Assembly: GCA_032433595.1 (NCBI GenBank)
Contig: JASWJB010000353.1
Coordinates: 1 to 42,070 of the forward strand
DNA: 42,070 nucleotides
Direction: 5' to 3'
From: Conoideocrella luteorostrata
Taxonomy: Eukaryota > Ascomycota > Sordariomycetes > Hypocreales > Clavicipitaceae
Under the pieces are notes generated by a model. That model ran no database searches. It was not told the DNA's origin and saw only the letters and a list, made by a program, of their open reading frames with translations. Numbering within the stretch: position 1 is the first letter of the stretch; every line of letters starts with the position of its first letter. Shown piece after piece: positions 32,380-42,070 of the stretch. The position numbers and the translations under genes are program-made.

Positions 32380-35300
32380 ATGGCGTCCAGATTGGATCGG
32401 TTGGTGACCATCCTCGAAACGGGAAGCACCAGGCTTATCCGAGAGACTGCCGTTAACCAACTTGCTGACTGGCAAAAACAACATCCAGAAGAGCTTTTCA
32501 ATCTTTTATCTCGTGTGGTTCCTTATCTACGGCATAAGGATTGGGAAACTCGAAGCACTGCCGCCAAGGCGATTGGTAAAATTGTCGAGAACGCGCCTCT
32601 CTATGACCCAAATGAAGATGATGCTCATGCGGGACCAAAGAAAGAAGAGGAAGGTGTTGGCGAAAATGGCCATATAAAGAAGGAGGAAGCCGAAAAAGAA
32701 GGTGGCCTTACCGATGAGGACCTGCTCAACTTTGACGTACTCGATGTGAATTCAGTTTTGAAGTATGGCCGGGAATTACTTCGTGGAGTAGGCATCGAAT
32801 ACCATTTGGCTACGTTGGATCCTCAATCGCGTCTAGAATACCAGAAAAAGACCCTTCTTGGCAGGCTTGGCCTGCTTGGTCGAAAGTTCGAAGATGAAGA
32901 AATGCCAGTCATGGCAGACGGTCAAACTGTTCCTATGGCCCCCATGGAAGCCAGCAATGGCACTGGTCCGACGAGAAGCGACAGCGTGTCCCAGGGCCAA
33001 GCCGGAGAAGATTCTGCACCGCTAAGCTCCAGGCAGCTGAATGTTTTGAAACGCAAAAGAAAGAGAGAGGCAATGAAAGCCTCGCAAGGTAAAGGTGGAT
33101 TTGGCGATCTCTCTCTTCGACGCTCCATGACGGCTGGATCTGAAGGCTTAGGTAATGACGAAACACCTGCAGTCGATGGAGACTCTAACAAGAACGGCAA
33201 AGTGAATGACTATTTCAATCTGGACCGACCTGCTGATGTCGATGAAGACACTAAGGTTGTCAGCGAATTTAAAGGACCAATAATACCAATCCAATCGGAC
33301 TTGGAGGCAGAAGAAACAATGGAAGGAGCTGAATGGCCGTATGAACGGCTGTGCGATTTTCTCAAGATCGACATTTTTGACCCTTCTTGGGAAACTCGCC
33401 ACGGAGCTGCCATGGGCCTCAGAGATATTGTAAGAGTTCACGGCGGCTGCGCGGGCAGAATTCTCGGAAAGACGAAGCAGGACAACGATAACCTTAATCG
33501 AAAGTGGCTAGATGATCTTGCTTGCCGTCTTTGCTGCGTCTTGATGCTGGACCGCTTCACCGATTACAGCTCAGATACCTCAGTGGCCCCGATTAGGGAA
33601 ACTATTGGCCAGACTCTTGGTTCCGTACTGAAGCATATTCCTCCTGCCTCCGTTCACAATATTTATCGCATCCTATATCGTATGGTTATGCAAAAAGATC
33701 TGGACCTGGAGCGTCTTGTTTGGGCCGTTTGCCATGGTGGCATGGTCGGTCTCCGATATGTCGTCGCTGTGAGAAAAGACTTGCTCCTTCAGGATAACGA
33801 CATGATCGATGGCATTATCAGCGCAGTTATGAAAGGATTGGGGGATATGGATGACGACGTTCGCGCCGTCAGTGCCGCTACCCTTATCCCTATGGCCAAG
33901 GAGTTTGTCGCGATGCGACCAGGACAATTGGACGGCCTCACATACATCGTTTGGGAGAGTTTGTCCAATCTTGGCGACGATCTTAGCGCAAGTACCGGCC
34001 GCATCATGGATCTTCTCGCTACCTTGTGCGGCTTTCCTGAAGTGCTCGAAGCAATGAAGACTTCTGCCGCGCAAGATGAGGAACGATCGTTCACACTCTT
34101 AGTGCCACGACTCTACCCGTTCCTACGTCACACTATCACATCCGTCCGTCTGGCCGTATTGAAGGCTCTGTTGACCTTCGCTAACTTGGGCGATGATACA
34201 TCCCATGGCTGGCTGACCGGCAGAATTCTCAGACTCGTCTTCCAGAACATCCTGGTTGAAAGAGACCGGGACACACTTAACATGTCACTGGAACTGTGGA
34301 ATGCTTTGGTCGAATGCCTGGCTAAAAATCCTGCAGTCCTTGCTGATGAATTTGCACCTCACATTGATCCTCTCATGCAGCTTACGTGCCATCCTATTGG
34401 CATTTCCCGCAATCCGATTCCGATGAATGCCACTTTGTTCCAAAAACCATCTGGCGGAACGTACTCAGGACACGGCATGGCGCAGCCATCTGGCAGACGG
34501 ATGTCGTCGTCCGACGGAGCGGACAAGACACCGGCACCGAAACGTCGCCGCAAGTCCACAAAGACCGAGGAGCCAGTCTTGACGGGCATAACTCACGATG
34601 TTGACGGTCACATGATGCAAGGAGACATTGATTTGGTAGGCATGGACGTGCTGATTCGTTCTCGCGTGTCCGCTGCAACAGCTATGGGTAAAGTTATGTC
34701 TTTGGTACCCATCTCAAGTCTCGATGACTACGATGCGCTACTCGTACCTGCCTTGACCTCTGCATTTGCTTCAACACAGCTCACAGCTTGTGTTATTATT
34801 GATGAGTTCGCCAAAGACAGCCAAACATCGGATGGCCCGTCACGATACACAGAACAGCTACAGCGCATTGTGGAAGTGGACCGCCCATCTTCATATAGGG
34901 ACCTGGTAAATTATATCCAACGCACCAGGACCCAGTGCCAACAACTTATTCACCTTTTCCGCGACCATGGTAAAGTGTCTCACAACAAGCTCCCGACATT
35001 ACCCGTAGTTGTACAGGGTGAGCCGGAAGCAGGACCAAGTGCCTTCTCCCTCGCGACTGCAGATAAGTGTGTCAATGAAGACTTTGAGAAGCTGAAGAAA
35101 CTCATGGCTCCTGGACAACGCCTGATTGCGAACCAGCAATTAGCCGAAGCAAGAGCTATTACAGTATTGGCAATTGAAGAAGCTAAGTCACTCAAGGATG
35201 CCCGTGATACGAGAATCAAGGCTGGCGCTGCATGTGCTTTAGTTGCAATGAAAATTCTGCCCAAAAAACCAAGCCCCCTGATTAAAGGCATAATGGATTC

Positions 35301-38070
35301 TGTTAAAACGGAAGAAAACCAGCTCCTGCAGAATCGATCTTCCGGAACCATTGCCAAACTTGTTCAGCTCTTTGTCGAGAAAGGTCGCAAAGGTCCTGCA
35401 GACAAGGTCGTTTCCAATCTTGTCAAGTTCTCTTGCGTCGAAGTTGCGGAGACACCCGAATTCCCTGTCCATGCAGCCAAGACTACCTGTATCCTCTCGA
35501 TGCAGAAAGAAGAAGACAGAGTCGACCATCCGGATGCTGCTAAGTGGGCCAAGGAGGCTAAAGCTGCCCGAATCACCAGACGTGGCGCGAAGGAAGCACT
35601 GGAAATACTGTCCAAGACTTATGGAGCGGATCTACTGGAAACAGTACCCAGTTTGCGAGTGTTCATGGAAGCACCTTTGGTCAGGGCATTTTCTAGTGAT
35701 CTGCCTTCTGAAGCTAAGGACCCGGAGAGTATTTTTGGCCAAGAAATTGTAGATGCCATGTCTATTATTCGAACAATGACACCGACACTAGACGGTGCTC
35801 TGCATCCGTTCGTCATGAGTATGTTGCCACTGGTCATTAAGGCTCTTCATGCGGAGCTGTCTGTGTTCCGTTATATGGCAGCGAAGTGTTTGGCTACTAT
35901 TTGCAGCGTGATTACGGTCGAAGGTATGACAGCACTTGTTGAGAAGGTCCTTCCATCAATCAGCAATCCGTTAGATTTGAACTTCCGCCAAGGTGTTACT
36001 GAAGCTATCTATCACTTGATCGCTGTAATGGGCGATGCTATCTTACCATATGTCATCTTCCTTATTGTACCTGTCCTTGGACGAATGAGTGACTCCGACA
36101 ACGAGATTCGACTAATTGCGACAACATCGTTCGCCACTCTGGTGAAGCTTGTTCCCTTGGAGGCAGGTATCCCTGATCCACCGGGCCTTTCCGACGAACT
36201 GCTCAAGGGCCGAGATCGAGAGCGAACCTTCATCGCGCAGCTTTTGGATCCCAAGAAAGTGGAACCATTTAAGATCCCGGTAGCCATCAAAGCCGAACTC
36301 CGGTCATACCAGCAGGACGGCGTGAACTGGCTTAACTTCCTCAACAAATATCATCTCCACGGTATCCTTTGCGATGACATGGGCCTTGGCAAGACGCTTC
36401 AGACAATTTGCATCGTGGCTAGCGATCATCATCAGCGTCAAGAAGAGTTTGCGAAAACAGGTGCTGCCGACTCTAGGCGTCTGCCATCCCTCATTGTATG
36501 CCCACCTACTCTCTCGGGGCATTGGCAACAAGAGATCAAGACATATGCGCCTTTTCTGACAGTCACGGCTTATGTGGGGCCTCCAGCCGAACGAAAGTTG
36601 ATGAGGAGCAAGCTTGGGGAGACTGATATCATAGTGACGTCGTACGATGTTTGTAGGAACGACTGCGATGTTCTGGACACACACAGCTGGAACTATGTGG
36701 TACTTGACGAAGGCCATTTGATCAAGAATCCTAAAGCAAAGATTAGTCAGGCGGTGAAGAGACTTGCGAGCAACCACCGTTTAATTCTGACCGGCACGCC
36801 GATTCAAAACAATGTGCTTGAGCTCTGGTCGCTCTTTGACTTCCTCATGCCCGGATTCCTTGGAGCTGAAAAGGTGTTCCTGGATCGCTTTGCCAAGCCA
36901 ATCGCCGCCAGCCGCTATAGTAAAGCATCTTCGAAAGAGCAAGAAGCCGGAGCTCTAGCTATTGAGGCTCTCCACAAGCAGGTTTTGCCATTCTTGTTGC
37001 GACGCTTAAAGGAAGAAGTGCTGAACGACCTGCCGCCAAAGATTCTACAGAATTATTACTGCGACCTCAGCGATCTACAGAAGAAACTCTTTGAGGATTT
37101 TACCAAGAAACAAGGCAAGAAACTACAGGCTGAGGCAGGGCGGGACGACAAGGACGCCAAACAGCACATCTTCCAGGCCTTGCAGTATATGCGAAAGCTG
37201 TGCAACTCTCCTGCAATGGTAATGAAACCCGGAAGCGCAGTCTATGACGACACACAAAAAATTTTGCAGAAGCAAGGCACCTCGGTTGAAGACACAATCC
37301 ATGCACCGAAACTCACGGCGTTGAGAGATCTTCTGGTGGACTGTGGAATCGGTGGAGATGACGGCGACGCTAATGATCCTCTATACCAGCCAATCAAGCC
37401 GCATCGAGCCCTGATTTTCTGTCAAATGAAGGAAATGCTTGACATGGTTCAAAATAAGGTTCTGAAGGAACTTCTTCCTTCAGTCTCTCACCTACGGCTG
37501 GATGGATCAGTAGAGGCCAACAAGAGACAAGATATCGTCAACAAGTTCAATAGCGATCCATCTTATGACGTTTTGCTTCTTACAACGAGCGTAGGCGGTC
37601 TGGGGCTTAACCTTACAGGTGCTGATACTGTCATCTTCGTGGAACATGACTGGAATCCACAGAAGGATCTGCAGGCCATGGATCGAGCACATCGAATCGG
37701 GCAAAAGAAGGTGGTCAATGTATACCGTCTCATTACTCGCGGGACACTAGAAGAAAAGATTCTGAGCCTTCAACGGTTCAAGATTGACGTTGCATCAACT
37801 GTTGTCAACCAGCAAAACGCAGGCTTGGCGACGATGGATACAGATCAGATTCTTGACCTGTTCAACTTGGGTGACTCAGGACCGAGCCTGATATCTGATA
37901 AGCCTCAAAATGAAATGGATGGGCGAGAGGAAGATATGGTGGACATCGAGACTGGCGATCTTCGCCAGCCAGGCAAGAAGGCATGGCTGGACGACTTGGG
38001 CGAACTGTGGGATAACAAGCAATACGAGGAGAGTTTCGATCTGGATGACTTCATGAAAACCATGTCATGA
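32380..38070 (+). CDS. MOT1: TATA-binding-protein-associated ATPase MOT1 (BTAF1)
   Basis: Swi2/Snf2-family ATPase that strips TBP from DNA. A single uninterrupted exon codes 1896 aa, the usual length for MOT1. The N-terminal half is a HEAT-repeat solenoid that embraces TBP; it begins ASRLDRLVTILETGSTRLIR, with PYLRHKDWETRSTAAKAIG near 48-66, and carries acidic, K/E-rich inserts. The C-terminal ATPase starts near 1306 (ELRSYQQDGVNWLNFL) with Walker A DDMGLGKT near 1331-1338, CPPTLSGHW, the DEGH box (LDEGHLIKN) at about 1443, LTGTPIQNNVLELW, and helicase motifs V/VI (TTSVGGLGLNLTGAD, DWNPQKDLQAMDRAHRIGQ). DEGH rather than DEAH is typical of MOT1. The C-terminus ends with the acidic DLGELWDNK ... 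FDLDDFMKTMS. The lack of introns over 5.7 kb contrasts with SMC3 nearby. Confidence 0.98.
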   Translation: MASRLDRLVTILETGSTRLIRETAVNQLADWQKQHPEELFNLLSRVVPYLRHKDWETRSTAAKAIGKIVENAPLYDPNEDDAHAGPKKEEEGVGENGHIKKEEAEKEGGLTDEDLLNFDVLDVNSVLKYGRELLRGVGIEYHLATLDPQSRLEYQKKTLLGRLGLLGRKFEDEEMPVMADGQTVPMAPMEASNGTGPTRSDSVSQGQAGEDSAPLSSRQLNVLKRKRKREAMKASQGKGGFGDLSLRRSMTAGSEGLGNDETPAVDGDSNKNGKVNDYFNLDRPADVDEDTKVVSEFKGPIIPIQSDLEAEETMEGAEWPYERLCDFLKIDIFDPSWETRHGAAMGLRDIVRVHGGCAGRILGKTKQDNDNLNRKWLDDLACRLCCVLMLDRFTDYSSDTSVAPIRETIGQTLGSVLKHIPPASVHNIYRILYRMVMQKDLDLERLVWAVCHGGMVGLRYVVAVRKDLLLQDNDMIDGIISAVMKGLGDMDDDVRAVSAATLIPMAKEFVAMRPGQLDGLTYIVWESLSNLGDDLSASTGRIMDLLATLCGFPEVLEAMKTSAAQDEERSFTLLVPRLYPFLRHTITSVRLAVLKALLTFANLGDDTSHGWLTGRILRLVFQNILVERDRDTLNMSLELWNALVECLAKNPAVLADEFAPHIDPLMQLTCHPIGISRNPIPMNATLFQKPSGGTYSGHGMAQPSGRRMSSSDGADKTPAPKRRRKSTKTEEPVLTGITHDVDGHMMQGDIDLVGMDVLIRSRVSAATAMGKVMSLVPISSLDDYDALLVPALTSAFASTQLTACVIIDEFAKDSQTSDGPSRYTEQLQRIVEVDRPSSYRDLVNYIQRTRTQCQQLIHLFRDHGKVSHNKLPTLPVVVQGEPEAGPSAFSLATADKCVNEDFEKLKKLMAPGQRLIANQQLAEARAITVLAIEEAKSLKDARDTRIKAGAACALVAMKILPKKPSPLIKGIMDSVKTEENQLLQNRSSGTIAKLVQLFVEKGRKGPADKVVSNLVKFSCVEVAETPEFPVHAAKTTCILSMQKEEDRVDHPDAAKWAKEAKAARITRRGAKEALEILSKTYGADLLETVPSLRVFMEAPLVRAFSSDLPSEAKDPESIFGQEIVDAMSIIRTMTPTLDGALHPFVMSMLPLVIKALHAELSVFRYMAAKCLATICSVITVEGMTALVEKVLPSISNPLDLNFRQGVTEAIYHLIAVMGDAILPYVIFLIVPVLGRMSDSDNEIRLIATTSFATLVKLVPLEAGIPDPPGLSDELLKGRDRERTFIAQLLDPKKVEPFKIPVAIKAELRSYQQDGVNWLNFLNKYHLHGILCDDMGLGKTLQTICIVASDHHQRQEEFAKTGAADSRRLPSLIVCPPTLSGHWQQEIKTYAPFLTVTAYVGPPAERKLMRSKLGETDIIVTSYDVCRNDCDVLDTHSWNYVVLDEGHLIKNPKAKISQAVKRLASNHRLILTGTPIQNNVLELWSLFDFLMPGFLGAEKVFLDRFAKPIAASRYSKASSKEQEAGALAIEALHKQVLPFLLRRLKEEVLNDLPPKILQNYYCDLSDLQKKLFEDFTKKQGKKLQAEAGRDDKDAKQHIFQALQYMRKLCNSPAMVMKPGSAVYDDTQKILQKQGTSVEDTIHAPKLTALRDLLVDCGIGGDDGDANDPLYQPIKPHRALIFCQMKEMLDMVQNKVLKELLPSVSHLRLDGSVEANKRQDIVNKFNSDPSYDVLLLTTSVGGLGLNLTGADTVIFVEHDWNPQKDLQAMDRAHRIGQKKVVNVYRLITRGTLEEKILSLQRFKIDVASTVVNQQNAGLATMDTDQILDLFNLGDSGPSLISDKPQNEMDGREEDMVDIETGDLRQPGKKAWLDDLGELWDNKQYEESFDLDDFMKTMS

Positions 38071-38653
38071 ACGACACTATGGGGACAGCTAAGGCATATA
38101 TTTTTGTGGTGTTTCGGAGCTTTGCCCTGGCCTTGGTAATTTTTTTGTCTTCGCCTCTTTTGACCTTTCTTTTTAGTATCACCTATTCCCCATTATCATG
38201 TTTTGGATTTTGGGTAAGGAGTCATGGACATGCTATAAATGATTGCAACGGGGAGCATGCATAAGTGGACTAGTCTCGGGCGCATGCCCGTTAGCGAATG
38301 ATTTTCGGCCTGTACATTATGAAGGGTATCTGCAACGAGGCATTTGTACAATAATTCTAAATGTTCTGCCATGACATAATGATGAGTACATAAATGATTT
38401 CCTTTAAACTGCAAGAATGCCGGCCCCGTGACTGATAAAGTGTTTAAAGTGACGAATGGTGGGGTCAGGGCCTGGAGTCGAGGATCATTGTTACCCCGCT
38501 AGAATGTCGCGAACCTCGAGCTGTCCCGCACTGCCCGTAGGTGGCACGATTGCAAGGTTCGACCTCCAACCGTGTGCCTACTTTAAATTTGAGCCTTGGT
38601 TGATTGTGCACTCTATTTGAAGCGAGCAACTAGAAAACCTGTGGCAGATCAAG
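38071..38653. other. Intergenic region MOT1 to CDC37
   Basis: 583 bp with the MOT1 3' UTR (T-rich) and CDC37 promoter. An AGGTTCGACCT palindrome at about 38554 resembles a B box, but no A box fits. No gene is seen. Confidence 0.5.
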
Positions 38654-40278
38654 ATGCCCGTCGACTACAGCAAATGGGTATGTATTTTTCGCAGCTTCTA
38701 ACAAAACATTGCTTACCCAAAGAACATTTATGGTACAGCGATGGAAACAACTGACCTAGATATATGTGGTAGGATGCGTTGGAGCTCAGCGATGACTCTG
38801 ATGTTGAAGTTCACCCCAACGTGGACAAGAGGTCCTTCATCCGAGCCAAGCAGAGCCAGATTCACCAGGAACGACAGCAAAGAAAGATCCAGATCGAAGC
38901 GTACAAGTTCGAGAACACTATCCATGACGCTCTGCTAAAGCGCATCTCATCGATGACCACATCTCTGCAGTCCCATGGCTCTGAAGCGAAAGGTGCCAGC
39001 GACGACAAAGCCGCCGATGTTGCCCTCAAAGCTCTTGTCAAAACGAATCCAGGGCCATTGGCAGACGCTGTACCCCCGCGACCAGAGGGATTGGACAGCA
39101 GTCATCCAACACCGACAACCTACACCCAGATGTTGGCTGCGTTGATCGACGAGATTACTAAGACACTGGAGGAGAGGAAAGTCGAGGAGTTTTATCCCGC
39201 ATTTATTGAAGAATTAGATGCGCATGCGAAAAAACTCACCCAGATCCGGAAGGAAACACAGTCCAAGCTCGATCAACTTTTGAAAGAGGAGGGTAAAAAA
39301 ATCACCAGTGACAGTATTCATACAGGATTCAACAGTTCGCACGTCTCGAAAGCGGAAGCAAAAGGCACAACTACGAAAGTGGAGCTGTTAAATCCCAACT
39401 CTAACTCGTCGGATTCACAGCCGTCGAACTCAACGGCCGCTATGGATAACGACGAGGAAATTGAGGCATCCCCAGCAGCTAAGACATTTGCCCAAATCTC
39501 TACCAAAGACTACGCCTCCAGTCTCCAATTCATTTCGCAGAACCCGCAGATCCTGAGTGAGAGGGAGACTGATGGCCTCTTGGTCCTTGGCTTTGATGCC
39601 GCACTGGAGCGCAAGGATGATTATTCACGTCAATGCGTCCACCAAGCCTTGCTGCTGCAGTACTGCCGGGCACTGGGCAGGGACGGAGTAGGACTCTTCT
39701 TCAAACGAATCACGACCCAGGGCCATCAAGCGCAGGATGTCTTCCACAATGACGTTCAAGACACATACATGCGGATCAAGAGCCGAGCGAGAGAGATTCT
39801 TGCACAGCGTGCCAAGGAACCCGAGGAGGGTCAAGATGTTGAGCAAATCCAGCTGCATGCCGTGGAGCCGGGAACTGTTATCCAGATCAAGGTCCCAGCA
39901 GCCAACAGTCAAGATGCTGAAGTGAAGAAGGCGCGAGAGATCTTTGATGGCTTCAAACCAGATATGAAGACGGCATTGGACTCGGGAGACTTGGACGAGG
40001 TCAACAAGGTCTTGGGTAGGATGGCGGTGGATGAGGCTGAAGAAGTGGTTGGCTTGTTTGGAGAGGTAAGTCGCTTGATCAAGACAGACATCAATGAATC
40101 GACAAGTAGCTAACCCTGTATCTATCTGCAGGCAAACATTCTCAGCCTTGCGGAAGAAATTATTGACACAACAACGGAGGAGGGCAAGCAGCAACTCAAG
40201 GATTTGGAAGACCAAGCCAAGGCCGACGCAGAGGGACAGGCGGAGGTGGCACAGGAACCTGTGGGGGATCCTGAGTAA
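38654..40278 (+). CDS. CDC37: Hsp90 co-chaperone Cdc37
   Basis: Kinase-specific co-chaperone that delivers clients to Hsp90 in the cytosol. Exons 38654-38677, 38773-40065 and 40132-40278 (introns of 95 and 66 bp) give 487 aa. The first exon codes only MPVDYSKW; joined to exon 2 it gives MPVDYSKWDALELSDDSDVE, with Ser14 and Ser17 in the acidic context of the CK2 sites known from yeast Cdc37. Next come HPNVDKRSFIRAKQSQIHQE and a coiled coil, the Hsp90-binding middle domain (KDYASSLQFISQNPQIL, DGLLVLGFDAALERKDDYSR, QALLLQYCRALGRDGVGLFF), and a C-terminal helix (AREIFDGFKPDMKTALDSGD, LDEVNKVLGRMAVDEAEEVV) with an acidic tail on exon 3. Family and splice sites are clear. Confidence 0.97.
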
Positions 40279-40730
40279 GGTTGCAAATACCCAAGATGAA
40301 GAGCAAGACGGGGCTGTACTGAGAGCCGTGCACGTAATAATTTATTAATGGGTTTGAAAAACGGAATGGCTAAGACTGGCTTAAAGCAATATATATATAT
40401 ATATATATGATTCTCGTAGACTAATGGACTGGTTCCTCCTCAAGTGGAAGAACGCAGGCTTTTGTACGGACTACCTATTATGAAATGAAATACTCCCCCC
40501 CCCCAAAAAAAAAAACCGGAACATGTTTGTTCTACTCGGGACTTAACCATGGATGTACATATTGATCAGGCATCCCGAGCGCCCTGGCGAAGGGGCCTGG
40601 TATGACCAGGAATGCGTGCACTTGAGAGCGGGCTGAGGTTTTGTGATGCCGTACTACGGGGTACGGACACCACCGGACATTGCGCCGAAGGTGTTACTCG
40701 TGCCACGCCCCACCACCTATGGTGGTGCTT
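40279..40730. other. Intergenic region after CDC37
   Basis: No gene. Contains an (AT)10 microsatellite at about 40389-40408 and a C10-A11 junction at 40495-40515, then leads into the second transposon relic. The exact left boundary of that relic is not clear. Confidence 0.5.
40389..40408. repeat. AT dinucleotide microsatellite
   Basis: Ten AT units in the 3' region of CDC37. Confidence 0.9.
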
Positions 40731-40764
40731 ATCACCAAAACGGCCACATCACCAAAACGGCCAC
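40731..40764 (+). repeat. 17-bp tandem duplication ahead of the pogo transposase start
   Basis: ATCACCAAAACGGCCAC is present twice in a row, ending 31 bp before the transposase ATG. The CGGCCAC core recurs every 17 bp and also occurs in the TIRs of the element at 7053-8193, so this is probably the subterminal region of the second element. Confidence 0.8.
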
Positions 40765-40795
40765 TTTCTTGCATCGTACGCGTTGAACCGCGAAA

Positions 40796-41338
40796 ATGGC
40801 TGCAACCAGCGTCCAAGCTGCAAAAAGCGAAGTTGAAATCCGTGTCGATGAGGCCCTTCAATATATTGACGATAATCCAGGTGCTAAAATTGCTGCTGTT
40901 GCCCGAGAATTCGATGTGCCGCGCGGCCGCCTGAAGCGACGATTACAAGGAGCCGGGCCTAAAAAGGGACGCCGGGCAGCAAATACGAAGCTTACGCACG
41001 AGGAAGAGGTTGCATTATGCCGTTATATTAACCGACTTGACAATATCAACTTTGCCGTACGCCCTGAGCTTGTGAAAGATGCCGCAAATTACATTCTAAA
41101 AGAGAGGTCATTGTCGTCAGATACGCTGGATTATGTTGGCAAGCTCTGGACTACACGGTTTATTCAACGCCATGGATATAAAAGATGCCTCTAAAAGCAG
41201 CTTAATTCCAATCGCCACGCATCTAAAGATATTACTAGGGTTACTAGTTTTTACTAGTAACTCCTAGATATAAAGGAAAAGCACAGTATTCCTAATAAGG
41301 ACTTCTGGAATATAAATAAGACAGGCTTTCGCATAGGT
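40796..41338 (+). pseudogene. N-terminal half of a pogo/Fot1 transposase, RIP-like decay
   Basis: The first 132 codons are open: an N-terminal psq-type helix-turn-helix (VDEALQYIDDNPGAKIAAVA then REFDVPRGRLKRRL) and a CENP-B/Tc5-type DNA-binding domain (LTHEEEVALCRYINRLDNIN ... VGKLWTTRFIQRHGYKRCL). A TAA at 41192-41194 interrupts it. The frame continues through KQLNSNRHASKDITRVTSFY, further stops at 41255-41260, then FWNINKTGFRIGV. In active pogo proteins the last block is W-N-hydrophobic-D-E-T-G-F; here the first catalytic Asp codon reads AAT and the Glu codon AAG, both G-to-A changes. Recognisable transposase ends at about 41338 and the catalytic C-terminal half is absent. Confidence 0.88.
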
Positions 41339-41401
41339 GTTACGTGCTGGTTCTGGCACGTTACGTGCTGGATACGGCCAGTGGGATGCTGGACGTAACA
41401 C
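41337..41401. repeat. 65-bp segment with 9-bp inverted ends
   Basis: Begins GTGTTACGT and ends ACGTAACAC (perfect 9-bp inverted repeat). It contains the direct repeat GTTACGTGCTGG at 41339-41350 and 41360-41371. It starts exactly where transposase similarity stops. It could be the end of another DNA transposon or a tiny MITE-like insertion. Confidence 0.5.
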
Positions 41402-42070
41402 GTCGGTTATCTATATTAGCTGTAGTATTAGTATTATTAGTATTCAGGTAAAGGAAAGCAAAAACAAAGCAATAACAAGTCAGATCTCAGATGGTTATAA
41501 GGTAGTTGTTGATTCTATCTACTGACGGGCAAGATTCGATCTTTTATAAGTCGAATCCGTCACGTGAGTAACCAGTATAGCCTATGTCAGGTCTAGCTAT
41601 CTATTCTACGCAATAAGTGCCGCGCAACACAAAAAGAAAACAACTATCCTAGTCGCGCGAACACTAAACCCTACCCCTTTTATGTTAACTTTGTTAATTA
41701 AAAATATTAAAATAACCCTGTGCCCCTTATTATAAGTATGGTGTTAAATCCATCTACCTATCTGTTAATCTTAGCGGGGATAATGTGGTGTTATTACCAC
41801 TGTAAAAAATAAAAGTAATAAAGCAAAAGTTTCTTTTAACTAAATTCAGCGTAGCCTTAATAGATTCTATCTATTATCCTAGTAAGTCTATTCTTAATTA
41901 AATAAAATTCTAATCGTAAAATAAAATTCTAAGTGTAAATAAGTGTTATGGACTGGCCTAGTGGCTACTGCGAACTAGCGTCAATAGAGTTTACATTAAT
42001 CATAAAGAGAGAGGAAAGTCTACGTATCTTAGCCTGCTCGCTACCTATATGTATCCTGTGTGTGTCCTAG
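41402..42070. other. AT-rich repeat-like region at the right edge
   Basis: Strongly AT-rich DNA without a supported gene. A tRNA-like A box (about 41484-41502) and B box (about 41533-41541) occur at normal Pol III spacing, a hairpin lies at 41523-41562, and a possible LTR start (TGTTATGGACTGG) is at 41944. The composition fits RIP-affected repeat DNA. Confidence 0.5.

Noticed and set aside
38550..38562. B-box-like AGGTTCGACCT before CDC37
   Set aside because: No A box at the right distance and no cloverleaf.

Overview
The window is nuclear DNA of a filamentous ascomycete. The evidence is short introns (about 50-310 bp) with GTAWGT-type donors and CTRAC/CTGAC branch sites, and housekeeping proteins that read like Pezizomycotina orthologues. 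My guess is a Sordariomycete, perhaps Hypocreales. That placement is an inference from protein flavour, RIP-like mutation of transposons and a dispersed ACTCCGTA motif; I could not run a search.

Layout, left to right: (1) CCT8 chaperonin subunit (-), cut by the left edge, divergent from an NHP10-like INO80-complex HMG-box gene (+). (2) An RMD8/Sif3-type DUF155 membrane protein (-), with a small third exon coding the membrane anchor. (3) A 1141-bp Fot1/pogo transposon relic at 7053-8193 with perfect 47-bp inverted repeats and TA duplications. (4) A PaiB-like FMN-binding protein (+). (5) A five-exon saccharopine-dehydrogenase-like oxidoreductase (-). (6) RPL43 (eL43, +) with an 18-nt microexon. 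(7) A 4.2-kb stretch with no recognisable gene. (8) A RING+PHD protein of the Asr1/PHRF1 type (+). (9) MRPL17/mL46 mitochondrial ribosomal protein (+), convergent with cohesin SMC3 (-). (10) A small accessory-looking patch at 28.6-30.3 kb with an uncharacterised two-exon gene (-) and a frameshifted VOC/glyoxalase fragment (+). (11) MOT1 (+, intronless, 1896 aa) and CDC37 (+). (12) A right-hand AT-rich repeat zone with the N-terminal half of a second pogo transposase, a 65-bp inverted-repeat sequence, a tRNA-like Pol III promoter pair and a possible LTR start.

Most genes are unlinked housekeeping functions: protein folding (CCT8, CDC37), chromatin and transcription (NHP10, MOT1, RING/PHD), translation (eL43, mL46) and cohesion (SMC3). 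I see no operon-like system or biosynthetic cluster.

The unusual material is the short ACTCCGTA/TACGGAGT motif scattered through intergenic DNA; two pogo relics carrying opposite halves of a transposase and sharing CGGCCAC subterminal motifs; the uncharacterised 323-aa protein with a pattern reminiscent of PD-(D/E)XK nucleases; and the decayed VOC gene next to it.
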